Of a DNA stretch of 64,000 bases, positions 36,001 to 46,503 are shown piece after piece. Source of the DNA: Escallonia rubra. Taxonomy: Eukaryota; Streptophyta; Magnoliopsida; Escalloniales; Escalloniaceae. Position 1 is the first letter of the stretch, and each line of letters begins with the position of its first letter. The stretch covers positions 1-64,000 of the forward strand of contig JAVXUO010000288.1 in assembly GCA_033065855.1 (NCBI GenBank), given 5' to 3'. The notes under the pieces were generated by a model. That model was given only the letters and a program-made list of their open reading frames with translations. It did not search any database and was not told where the DNA came from. Made by a program: the position numbers and the translations under genes.

Positions 36001-38232
36001 CGTGAGAATGACTCTATCCAAAACACATTTGACTTTCTGGTGTAAGGTAGAAGGGATTGCTCCAACTGAATATATCCACGGCCTTTTCCAAAAGAGATTG
36101 AATGCAGCACGTGTGTCGAACACCTGAAACTCAACTTCAAAAGTTATAGTTCCTATGGTGATGGGGATTTTAACTGTGCCAATAACCTCTCTCAAGGTGT
36201 TATCATAGGCTCAGAGGGCGTGTTTAGTAGGGGTAAATTCTAAGGCGTCTATGCCAAGGGTTTGGGCGGTACGTAAGGGGCCAACATTTATGGTAGAATC
36301 ATTATTTATGAGGATTAGGAAAACCCTCTTATCAAGTGCTCTCATTGTGAAATAGAGCGGGTCGTGTGGTCGATTCCTGACTTGGGAAAATTAGATTCAG
36401 AGAGAAGGTGAGAACGTTCCTGTAATGAATATCCCCTAGCATGCGGGATAGGTCTTCCGGTTGTGTCTCTATAGGTGTATGGGCTTTGCTGAGTAACTTG
36501 GTAAAGGCCTGTTGGCGTGAGTACGAAGCAGATAAAAATCCCCATATTGAGTTATCAACTTAGGTTTCTCTTTAGCTAGCCCAATACTTTTTCTGGGGGG
36601 TCTTGGGAGAATAGTGGGTCTGCTGTTGCTGGCTGGGGAATGGTTTGATAAACTCGACCTGATCTGGTCAAATGTGAAACCTATCAATGGTCCTAAACAC
36701 AAAGCTCGTCTCTTCATCGTACTCTTATTTGGCAGTGAAGGCCTCATCAACTCTTCTGATAAAATAACATCACATAATTCCGGTAAAGAATCAAACCCTG
36801 AAATGGTTTGAACACACTGGCTTGTTGGGGTGATGAATGTAGTCAGATCCACCATTCGTAGACTATCATCAATAAAATTAACCCTGTGAGGTGGAAAGGG
36901 CTCTTTCCTAACACTGAGTTTGGCGGGATGAGAAACTTTGCCTTTCTAAATAAGGTCCTGGATGGCATGTCTAAAACTCATGCATAGTGTCCATTCCCTT
37001 GATGATAAACGCAAAAAGCTTGAACATCATATCCCTTCGATATCATCACTGGTGTGGGGTAGGTCGTAGCTTGGATATCATGCCTCTCTTCAACAATTAT
37101 TCGAGTACTCTGGGCAATGGAGTATTCAATAGGGTGAACTTTCTTTTAGGTTCTGTGATGGCTTCCAATGAGACTACTTATGGCGCATGGACATTATTGA
37201 TGTTGCTGGCATTGGCAGTCTTTGGTTGTGCATTGGAATTTCTGGGGACTGCTTGGTATACTCCTAGTTTCACCTCTCTAGAAATGGTCCCCTTGCTGAT
37301 GGCATCTTTGATATGTTCTAGGGATCCCATTAGTGACTTGAACGCTGTGTAGTAGGGCCAAAGATGTATTCATGGTACACTTGGAGAAAATTGTTTCTGA
37401 CTATATTCACTTATTCCTTCTCTGTAGGGCGGTTCAACATCTGAGCAGCCTTATTTTTCCTTCTCATGATAAAGGCAGATACTGACTCTCTTTGCTCTTG
37501 ATTGGTAGTCTCTAGGTCTTTACGAGTGATGTCCAAATTAGCATTGTACTAGTATTGATTCATAAACTCCCTCACAACATCCCACCCAGGTTCGGACTCA
37601 GGCCTTTTCTAGGGTGAGGAACCATCGAGAGGCAGCTTCAGTGAGGGTACGGTGAAAAAAAAATATGTATCAACTGATTCGGACTCACTCCGTAGGGTAG
37701 CAACACTCGCATGTACATCTTGATGTTGATCTTGGGATCTGTAGTTCCATCAAATTTATCCATCTCTAGCATCTTGAACTTAGATGATAACCGGTCTTTG
37801 GAATTCATAGTGCACTGAGATCTAGTGGTTCATCGACTCTCTTTATTCAGGCAATCTAGGATTCGAGCCTAGCTAGTGTATCCTTCCATTTTGGGTGGAC
37901 GAGCTTCTAATCCTCATCCTCAGACTCACGTTGTTAGTCAAACTCGGCATTATTCCTCTCATCCTTTTTCTTCACTGAGTCTCATCCTCCTATTCCTTTC
38001 TCCCTTTTTTTCTTAAGGTTGTCTATCACTTGGTTGTTCGGGCGTGTTGATCTGAGAGGGCTGCAAAACCAGTCTGAAAGTCCTTTTGTAACTCAATGAT
38101 GATACGGACCAAATATGCCATCTGTGGGTATTCTTCGGCCACTAGGGGTTGAGTGAGATTCCCGAATGGTTCCCAATACCAACCACGTTTAGCCTTAACT
38201 GTATAGAGAAGTTTTAAAAAAAAATTAATCAC
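33056..38232 (-). pseudogene. Inverted gag-protease-RT-RNase H block of a Tat/Ogre-like element
   Basis: On the minus strand the order is gag (38232 to about 36850), protease-like (36195-35983), reverse transcriptase (34708-34250) and RNase H N-terminus (33453-33056). The protease region reads 'IPITIGTITFEVEFQVFD ... FNLFWKRPWIYSVGAIPSTL', typical of this lineage. The reverse transcriptase has 'FVDCFARYDQIKMAP' with the first catalytic Asp and the YVDD box at 34272-34261. RNase H starts 'LYFDGAPKSKGF'. Stops and frameshifts are frequent and a short internal duplication disrupts 34540-34640. RNase H breaks off before its C-terminal half, which lies on the plus strand at 31169. Confidence 0.8.
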
Positions 38233-38339
38233 ACAGACTACATAGATAAAACTGACGGGTTCATATCTTATGGGGCATGTGAGGCATGGTCAATTGGTCA
38301 ATAGATTTATTTTTGGATTTGTGAAAATATGGGGGATGA

Positions 38340-38720
38340 GACTGACTAACTGTTTGGTTACCAGGGGGGTGAACCGACTGGTTGGTTAGTAGGTCTAGGG
38401 TTTGGTGTGAAAATATCTTGGGAAAAGAGGGATTCCGTCTAACTGTCCGGTCACTCAGTATGGTTAGTAGGTCTAGGGTTGGTATGAAAAATATTATGGA
38501 AAAGGAATGGTTCTGTCTAACCGTCCACTCAATCGGTGAGTGAACCGACCGGTTGATCAGTATATATAGGTTTTGATTTGGACAAAGTTATGGGGTAGGA
38601 AGTCTCTAACTAACCGTCTAATCACTTAAGAAGGTGAACCGACCGGTTGGTCAGCGGATCCAAGGTTTGATTCAGGAAAATTATGGGGCAGGAGGGGTTC
38701 TGACTAAGTGTCTGGTTGGT
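38340..38720. repeat. Minisatellite with CCGACCGGTTGGTCAG core
   Basis: About four diverged units of roughly 95-115 bp, each holding 'gtgaaccgaccggttggtcag', 'ggtctagggtttgg..tgaaaa', 'ttatgggg.agga' and 'ctgtctaaccgtccggtcac'. The core is a near palindrome. Similar cores lie at 20190-20340, 23270-23400 and 26110-26400 elsewhere in the nest. Confidence 0.7.
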
Positions 38721-39139
38721 CTGTAGGTTTAGGCTTGGTATATAAATTAACAAGTTTCTAATTTTCAGGTAATGCACTTGCTGTCTAATCGTCCGGTTAA
38801 AAGCACGAAAAACTGACTAGTTAGTTAGCATCTTCCCACTTTTGAATGATTACCGGTTAGCTCACAGAATATTGGCTGGTTCTCCTGTCAATATGCCATA
38901 GGCCAAAACAAATACTCTTCCAAGAAAGGGTAGAACACTAAATGGTCCGAGTATGTGGTCTCTCTCCTAACTTCCGTGTAAGGTCACTTCGTCGGGTCAA
39001 CTTGTATCATATACCTCCCACTTGTAACTCAGGTAGTTAATAACGGGTGATCACCAGCACATGTAACAAGCCGTTTAATATACTAAGAAACCAAGACGTC
39101 CCTTTAGTACAAGGACTTGGAGCTGAAGGTACAGTCAAA
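38721..39139. other. Gene-less end of the retroelement nest
   Basis: Contains further scattered 'ccggttagctcac'-type motifs and then sequence not matched elsewhere in the window. No gene is seen. Confidence 0.4.
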
Positions 39140-39694
39140 GGTTCGGCTTGAACTTGACATCGAGGGTCGACTAGCCTACGTATCCGATTGGACAAATCAG
39201 AACCAAAACCATCGTGGTTCGACTCGAATCTTACGGGAGGCGACCTACACGTCAGTCTTAGGCTTTAACTAAGATTTAAAATGACTCTTTTTATGATTTT
39301 TATGCTATAAATGAATTGTGATTGTGGGGAAGGCAATTAGTTCTAGAATATTAAATTAGACTAGAAAGCTGTAAAGTATACCACGCGAGTTTGCTAGTCT
39401 GGATGACTTGGGAATATTCTGCGAAGAATCCATGTTACAAGAAAATAAGAATTTTTTTTAAGTGAAATATGAAAGGCTAAGTTCCCTTAAAAGAGGATAT
39501 ACTACCTTCCAAGAGAAATGGTATAAAACCCTTAGGGAGAAGAAGCTCAGATCCTTAAAATTTTTTGGCCAAGGGCCTTATTTATAGTGGTCTGGGACGC
39601 CAAACATACTAAAGATGGCCAATATCAACGAGCAATATGATAATAAGACAAAATATTAGATAAAATTTGCAGAATGACAAAACTCAAGTAACTG
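39140..39694 (+). repeat. Tat/Ogre-like LTR fragment, copy B
   Basis: 'ggcttgaacttgacatcgagggtcgactagcctacgtatcc' aligns with 17458-17500, and the rest with 17590-18030 and with 1-432. As in copy A, retroelement similarity ends just before 'ttttgtatcctttttttt', and the junction is identical in A and B. The fragment was therefore present before the duplication. Confidence 0.75.
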
Positions 39695-40128
39695 GCTGAT
39701 TTTGTATCCTTTTTTTTCTTTTTGGCATATTCTTTAGTTGAGGGTTTGATAAAGGTGATTAATTTGCGTAGTACCTTACACTTTTTAGTTGACTTAGATT
39801 GAACTTGAATATGATTTGTTGTAGAAAATGAATACTTTGATTCGGACATAGATGAAATTGTAAAAGAGATAGTTGAAGTGGAACTCAGAGTCACAATGGA
39901 AGAAGTGTCCGTTGAAACTTAATTAGCAGTAATTTTTTGACCAGTTCAGAAAATGTCAAACGAAACCTTATGTTTGAATTTTTGTTATGTGTTTCTTTTT
40001 TTAGTTGGGAGATAAAGAAGGGCTATTGATTTTTTTTTAGTTTCAGTGAAACTTGGGATTTGTACAATGTGATATATATATATTTGATATTTTTTTTTAG
40101 TTTCAATGAAACTTGGGATTTGTACATT

Positions 40129-40130
<2 letters not shown>
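39695..40130. other. Unassigned sequence shared with copy A
   Basis: Matches 433-830. A roughly 65-bp segment ('agtttca.tgaaacttgggatttgtaca.tgtgatatatata') is tandemly duplicated at 40039-40140 only in this copy. Confidence 0.6.

Positions 40131-40180
<50 letters not shown>
40131..40180. repeat. (TA)n microsatellite
   Basis: About 25 TA units directly left of a small MITE; the run continues on the other side (40399-40414). Copy A has only a few TA units here. Confidence 0.9.
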
Positions 40181-40184
<4 letters not shown>

Positions 40185-40398
40185 GCTGATCCATTACTAG
40201 CCCTAACAACTTAACCCAAGTTGCTAGCGTGATCTGACCGTCCATACCCGAGAATGTACGGCCAGATCGCACGCCACAACCACTTTTTCACAGTCCGCTA
40301 CATAGTGTAGCGGATGAAAATTATCGTCCGCTACATAATGTAGCGGACGGCCAGATCGCGTTAGCAACTTTCTAGCACTAGCAACGGATCACGATCCA
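40181..40398. mobile_element. 218-bp MITE inserted in the TA microsatellite
   Basis: The ends are long imperfect inverted repeats: TGAAGCTGATCCATTACTAG on the left, and the complemented right end TGGATCGTGATCCGTTGCTAG-like. Similarity reaches about 60 bp inward ('gatctg.ccgtcc'). Inside are two near-perfect palindromes, TCCGCTACATAGTGTAGCGGA and GTCCGCTACATAATGTAGCG plus its last bases. The copy A site is empty. Insertion into TA suggests a TA target, but the superfamily is not assigned. Confidence 0.7.
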
Positions 40399-40619
40399 TA
40401 TATATATATATATATTCAGGGAACATCTTATTTTTGTAGTTGAGTATTTAATGTTAGTTGGTGGTGCATATGACTTAAAATCTTATTTGGTAAATGAAGA
40501 TTGCTAGTTTAAGGAATTAAATTGTTGTTGGATTATTTGATCAGGGTTAATTGTCTGAAACATGTTTGAATATTTAAAAATAATAACAATTTAAAAACAA
40601 CCTTTTTAAGCTTTTGCAA

Positions 40620-41020
40620 ATGAACTTTTAGCGACGGAATTCCGTCGCTAAAAGTCCTTATATATATCACTTAAGTGTTTCAGAGACACTCTTTTTTAGC
40701 TACGAAATTAAGTCGCTAAAGACTTTTGAGACGGACTTTTAGCGGCATAATTCTGTCGCTAAAAGTTTTTATTTTATTCTTTTACCGAGAAATTCAGAAA
40801 CTAGGAAACAGGATAAAAATATCTTTAGCTACGGCATTTTCTAATGCTAAAATTCATTAATTCCGTGTATAAAAGTATTTTTTTTTCCGACAGATCACAT
40901 AATTATGTCGCTAGTCTTTTGGCGACGGCGTTTTTACCAACATAATTTTACCGACATAAATTTTGTCGGTAAAAGTCTTTAAAGACGGGTTTGGGATCTT
41001 TCGCAACAGAAAATTCCGTC
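40620..41020. mobile_element. Remnant of the old CACTA right end, copy B
   Basis: Carries the same array of TTTAGCGACGGAATTCCGTC-type motifs as 1011-1417, in the same order. The terminal TGTAGTG and about 60 following bases kept in copy A are deleted here. Confidence 0.7.
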
Positions 41021-41204
41021 TAGGCCATGAATAGAGGCTATTATGAAGAATGTAAACATAAGTAAAAGGATGAACAAAATCCAATTTATTGACTCAAGCA
41101 AATAAGAATTAATTGGTCAGTAAACGATAATTTTTTATGGCGTATGCAACCCTTACCTCAAATTGCAAACCCAAAAGCTATATTATACAATCAAAGGTTA
41201 TTAA

Positions 41205-43478
41205 GGGTACGTTTGGAACCACCTTGGTTTTCTGCTTTTCTGGCCCAGTTTGCAAATTTTTTAAAACTCCAAAAAAATTGGGTTGCTTGCTAGAGTTTGG
41301 GTTTCTAAAATTTTGGCAAGATTTTGCAAATGTGAGCTCAATTTTGCAGACCAGGTTTTGGTGTTTTCTCTGGTTTTGCAAACTGAAAACTCGCGTGGCT
41401 CAGCCCTCTTTTAATGAGGTCCAGACATCAAGCCTCCGTAGCAACAGAAAAAAATGCATCTTTTTTGGGCTACTATAAAACCTTCTAATAACTGTCGTTT
41501 CCACTTTTCTCATATCTTCCTCTCCTTTCCTCGGACTACTCAAGTCCATCTCCCACAGCGCCATTCATCTCTCACTGCTTCCACAGCCTTCATCGCCCCA
41601 CCGCCTCCGTCTCCCACTGCCTCCACCTCCTCCTCCGCCTCAATCTCCTCTTTCACCTCCTCCATCTCCCACTGGCTCGATCTCTCACCGCGTCCGCCGC
41701 ATCCATCGCCTCCGTCACACAGCCTCGGTCGCCAACTACCTACTCTGCCTCCATCTCCTTTCTCCACCGAATCTACCACTGTCAAAGTTCTCCTCTTTAA
41801 CTTTCTTAATTTCAATCGTCTTCAAGGATGCTTGGCTCTCCTGTGTCATCAATGTTAGTACTTGGTAGATAAATGAGCTTTCATCAATCCTTTAACATTT
41901 CCAATCTTAAAGTGTTTAACATCCAACAGAGGCTGTGTCAAATTGAATGGCTATGAGTACCCTTTCTCACCATAATTTGAAACAAGACTCCTCTTCCCCA
42001 TACTCAATTCAATCCACTGCCGCTCTGATTGAACCATCCGCCACCCCGATTCAACCCACTACAATACCCATTCAACCAGACTACCTTCTCTTCTTACTTT
42101 ACTTTACTGTCACAGTGGGTATAATTGAGCGCTTGCATCAGGCTAAAGTAATGAATTGTATCTTTGGCATATCTCGAATTCAACTACGAGAAAGATTAAC
42201 GAACACAGAAACTGTGATAAGTGGAGGGGATGCACTGTGAAAAGGGTAGCTAAAATTTGTTCAGATCGCTGTTTCTCTTTGTACTAGTTTTGATCCCGTG
42301 CGTTGCACATGGGAGCAACAACTATCAAAGTGTTTATTGAAATATCTAATATTTGTATGCCTAATAACAATAACAAAATTGGTAGTGACAAATAAAAAAC
42401 AATTAGAAATTAATTCAACCTTTTTATATGAGTTTTCCTACCAATTTTTGTCGTTTAAAATAAACTTGAGTAATAATTGTTAGCTTTTAATAACAAATAA
42501 ATATGAAACATATATAGTATATAAAATTATAAAAATAGTCTATCCAACTAATCGTAATTATAGTGATAATACTAACAACAATAATCCGTATATTGAGATT
42601 TGTGTTACTCAAGACCACAAAGAAAGGAGTAAAGACGTATAATAAATGATTGAAAATAAAATGCGAGAGTAAACTATATACATAAAGTTGTAATGAATAA
42701 AAGAAATGAGATTATGGTTGTTAGAGAGAAAAAAGAATGAAGAATATTGAGCTTATTCACAATAAAAAAGATTTAAGATTAAAAGAAATATATAGATAAT
42801 TATTTTTGGCAAAATCTAGGAATTAATGAAATTGAAAAGATATAAATAAAATTTATGAGTGGGACATGTTGATATAGAAGATAGAGAAATGTAAAATCTA
42901 TATACTTGGCTGAATTTCAAATAGCAAAAAGGAATTCAAATCAAATTGAAAGAGAGCGAGAGAGAGAGAGAGAGAGAGAAAGAGGAAATCCAAATCATTA
43001 CTACAAAGGTAAGTAAATTCAAAATATTTCTATAAATCAAAATAGGAAAGTCCATATGGCGAGTTAAGAGAGTGTCCACGTAGGCAGTGACGTGACCACT
43101 TTCTCTCAGCTTCGGCTTTCATATATATATAATTAGATTTGCGGGGCAAAGGGCCTGTTGGGGCAAAAAAATGGCAACAAAATGATCTCTAGTATGAGCC
43201 AAATGATTTAATTTGGAACACTGTAGTAATTGAATAGCTGGTTCCATTGTTTGCGCCTGATTTGTATGAATTATTCTCTGTTTCTATTTGAAGATTTGAG
43301 TTGACACATTTGTTGTAATATTTATTTAATTATGTGAGAATGTACATAAAAAATATACTTAAAGAGTTGTCCTAATTGAAACTCTGTCAAAAGTACAACA
43401 GTTTTTTAAACTGATGGAAGAAAAAAAAAACAAAACTCTTTCTAGTTTTCAAAAGAACAAACTTTGACAAATGCTACC
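41205..43478. mobile_element. PIF/Harbinger-like element, ~2.3 kb, with a nested Helitron
   Basis: It starts GGGTACGTTTGGAACCACC and ends TTTGACAAATGCTACC; the complemented end GGTAGCATTTGTC is an imperfect match to the start. TAA lies on both sides (41202-41204 and 43479-43481). Copy A reads across this site near 1690 without the insertion, apart from one base. No transposase is visible. The left half has a Pro/Ser-rich frame (41454-41858, 134 residues) of unknown identity, possibly captured host sequence. A Helitron occupies 42284-43137. Confidence 0.65.
42284..43137 (-). mobile_element. Non-autonomous Helitron, 854 bp
   Basis: Read on the minus strand it starts TCTAATTATATATATATGAA after an A (43137) and ends with a hairpin (TCCC.TGTGC, loop AAC, GCACGGGA), six bases, then CTAG (42287-42284) followed by T. 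Both ends thus match the A|TC...CTAG|T Helitron pattern. It is AT-rich with no coding region, and includes a GA microsatellite at 42957-42979. Confidence 0.75.
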
Positions 43479-43481
43479 TAA

Positions 43482-44310
43482 AGTATCAATCTAGATTTTG
43501 TAACACTAAATCCATCAAATCCTAGATATTGAAATCCCTAAATTGTTTTGATAAAACTTGCCAAAAATATCAACAATGTTGTCAAAATCCTCAATTGTTC
43601 ACCACAATTGCCCCTAACCCTAACTTGCGGCCTCCTAGGTAAGAGTGGAAAAGAATAGTGATTCAGAATGAGGAAGAACGGGTGGGACAAGGCCAGGTTG
43701 TAAATTACAATAAACCCCCTAAAGTTTTAAAGCTTATCTAAAATGATCCTCGTAAATTACAGTTTACCCTCTAAGCGAAAAACCAGTTATTTTCTAAACC
43801 GACGCTACTTTATACACCCAAAATTCTGTATTAAAAATAGTAATATCATAAATTTTTTTTCAGGGTATACTAACTTTTAGCAAATCCACGAGTTATGTGA
43901 AAGCATTTGTTCATAGATCCAATAATGTATTTCATCTACCTGCTAAGTTTTATATGTACTCAATTGATGTCGTGCTTCTTTGGAAGATTAGGGTTGGATG
44001 TTGGTTGGTATAGTAGCAGTAGTAGGGCCACTCGGAGTAGTGCATGGACCTGGTGGAGAGAAGTGTTTGCTGTGAGGGCACTAGTGGCTGTTTCCTATTT
44101 TATTTTTTTTGGTGCTGATGATTTGGATGATTGTTTATAAGGAGGGCATATACCTCGTGGACATGGGTTGCGGGTGAAGATGGTTCGGTGGCTGTAGGAG
44201 AAGGGAATTTCCTACGACAAAAGTGGTGGGATGGTGGTTGAAATGCATCATCGAGAAAGGCAAGTCCTCGCGCTTCTTTCTTGCAAGATAAAAGTAAAAC
44301 ATGATTTTAA
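43482..44310. other. Unassigned sequence, partly shared with copy A
   Basis: 43482-43983 matches 1692-2202 and contains the unfilled LINE target. 43984-44110 loosely matches 8168-8240. 44111-44310 has no counterpart in copy A. No gene is recognised. Confidence 0.5.
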
Positions 44311-44405
44311 GGGTTAATAGCAAAAATATACCCTCACATATGGCACGTTTGCAAATTATATCTCAGACCTTTCAAAATAGCTTTTTTATCCACCAAACTA
44401 TGGCA
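44311..44405 (+). repeat. Left terminal inverted repeat of the MULE
   Basis: Pairs with 51046-51140 with only scattered mismatches over about 95 bp. It includes the block 'ggcacgtttgcaaattatat' shared by both ends. Confidence 0.9.
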
Positions 44406-44661
44406 CAATTCTGGTGCCCACACCTTGTTAGTTTTTCCATTAACTGTGAGGGTATTTTGGTCAGGTCACTTTTTGCCGGGGTATAAAAATGCAACCTTAA
44501 CAAATGTTAAGGTATAATTTTGCAAAAAATGCTGTTAACCTGAATAAAGAGCAAAATGACTTCTTTTTCCCCCAAATTCCAAACGCACACACACACAGAC
44601 TCTCACGTAACATAGACACTCACGCACACGCACACACACACACACTCTCACACACTCACTC

Positions 44662-45145
44662 ATGGATGAAAGCAACAACAATACTTCTAGATCTGGAAAA
44701 TCAAACCACTCCACAAATTCATCCATGCCCACCACCTGCTATTGTGGACAAACGGCCCCATTGACCATGTCGTGGACCAAGAACAATCCGGGTAGAAGAT
44801 TTTTGGGATGTGCTTACTACAAGGTAAACTACCTACACTCCTAATTTGATAATCATATGAAATTTTGATCTTAACTAATGTAGGGTTTTTTTTATATGTA
44901 TGTAGGATGAACAAAAATGTAAGTTCTTTAAATGGTTTGATCCGAATGTATGCGATTATGGAATGGTGTTTGGGTGGTTGGCATTAAAGAAATTAGAAGA
45001 GGGGCATGTACAGAATGATGAAATGCACAAGAGGACTATGCAGTGGCAGTTGAGGAACGAACAATTGGAGATAACGAAGTCTGAGTTGATCAATTTAGGG
45101 TCTTACCAAGAAAGGATGGTAGGTGAACCAGCATTCGGCTTGTGA
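44662..45145 (+). CDS. GRF-type zinc-finger protein carried by the MULE (2 exons)
   Basis: Exon 1 is 44662-44823 and exon 2 is 44906-45145. The donor is AAG|GTAAAC and the acceptor TGTAG|GATG, with the intron in phase 0. The joined frame is open for 133 residues. Residues 26-64 form a GRF zinc finger: CYCGQTAPL, then NPGRRFLGCAYYK, then CKFFKWFDP after the splice. This is the spacing of Cys and aromatic residues in the family, found in DNA-repair and transposon-linked proteins and thought to bind single-stranded nucleic acid. The rest is a charged, probably helical segment (residues about 75-115). Genes of this type occur in some plant MULEs, oriented opposite to the transposase as here. Its C-terminus directly abuts a retrotransposon fragment at 45146, so the original end may have been altered. 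No lesion is seen. Confidence 0.72.
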
Positions 45146-45903
45146 TTTGGGCTCCTTAGAGTCATCATGATATGTGTTATGCTTGACTTATTTCTTCCTC
45201 GTTCGCTGCAGTCTACCATATGCCATGCATAAGTTAATGACAAGCACGTTCTGTTTGGTTTACGCACACTTGTTATGATTAAGATAGTGTTTAAGTTGGT
45301 CATACGTCTGCTCTATTTAGCTGTGGCTACCCCCTTTTCCATCTCTACTTTTTAGATACTAGAGAGCATCAAGAAGTGGTGGGCGAGGAAGATTTTGAGT
45401 ACCCTTTTGTGCCCGAGAATCAGGGATAGTAAGTCTTTGTGCACTTGTAAATAGAGGGCGAGGTGTGCTAGTGTCATTTGCTAAAGAACTAGTGTGAAAG
45501 TGTGGTGTGTACGTGTGTAACAAGCTTGGATTTATAAGAATGGGCGAATGTAATATATGTTTAAAAGGCATGTTGTGTTTTTTATATTCGAAAGCAATTA
45601 GCGCACTTTGATTACCTTCAGAAGAAGGTTAGCATGTTAGAATATGTGTTGTCGCGTCATACTTCTTGGGGCGTGACAATTAAGATGGTATCAGAGCTTA
45701 AGTTTCGCTTATTAGCCAGGATATGATCATCGGAGTTAAGTCTTAAGCTTGATCTTAGAAATTCGGTTCTCTCTAATTTCATGCCTCTTTATAGGTACGA
45801 ATGGCTGACATAGAAGCAAGTTCTTCGGGGAAAGACGCCGACAGCGCTTTCAAAGAAATGTATGTGATACTGGGGCGTATGCTCTCTTGCATGGAGAATC
45901 AGC
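45146..45903 (+). mobile_element. LTR-retrotransposon fragment with tRNA-Met primer binding site
   Basis: LTR-like sequence ends in GCGTGACA at 45678. Seven bases later comes TGGTATCAGAGC (45686-45697), the standard primer binding site complementary to initiator tRNA-Met. A possible gag start ATGGCTGACATAGAAGCAAG follows at 45801 and continues open for about 30 codons before similarity is lost near 45903. The left limit of the LTR is not certain. Only this 5' piece is present; pol and the 3' LTR are missing. Confidence 0.65.
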
Positions 45904-46097
45904 AAAATAGTCATTAATATTAAAACTTAATCATCCCTCCAACTCAGACTATACCAGCTTTTTGTTGATGTAAATAACTAAGTCTTGACAAATTTACGGT
46001 CATTAATTTAATCAAATGTAACAACACATTAATTAAATGTACTAAGCATCCAACACATGAAAAAATAGTCATTAATATTAAAACTTAATCATCCCTC
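45904..46097. repeat. 36-bp direct repeats flanking 122 bp
   Basis: The sequence 'aaaatagtcattaatattaa' and the 16 bases after it (to 'ccctc') occurs at 45904-45939 and again at 46062-46097. The second copy continues into MULE-like sequence, suggesting a local duplication or the footprint of the retrotransposon fragment's insertion. Confidence 0.75.
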
Positions 46098-46503
46098 TTG
46101 GTACAAAAGTATCCAAGTTACATCAATTGTGAACAAGAGCTGTTAAGCATTTATCACATAGACAATGCCCTAAAGACCTGGCCAAATGCAGTTTGTATAC
46201 AAACAAAAAATTGCCCATCTATTTATCTGCTCATATGTTCCTCATATACCCTAATATCTACTCAATGTTTGGCCCTTTTAAAGCTGGCCAAATGATCACC
46301 ATATACCCCCCCCGTATGTGCACAAAAAATGCCCCAGCATATAACATTCACCATACTCTATTTGCACCAAAAAATGGCCCTATGCAGTTCCCCATTTTCT
46401 TCACAAAAAATGGCCATATAACCCAAAATCCATAGCCAAAGGCCAACCTACAAGTACTTATATATGTAAATTACGTAATTACTAACTTCCATGCCAACCT
46501 ACT
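46098..46503. other. MULE interior without coding
   Basis: AT-rich sequence with runs such as 'atacccccccccgtatg'. No gene is seen. It probably corresponds to 3' UTR of the transposase gene. Confidence 0.4.

Noticed and set aside
39985..40272. 95-residue minus-strand frame with Tyr-Ile repeats
   Set aside because: Made by the TA microsatellite and the local 65-bp duplication.
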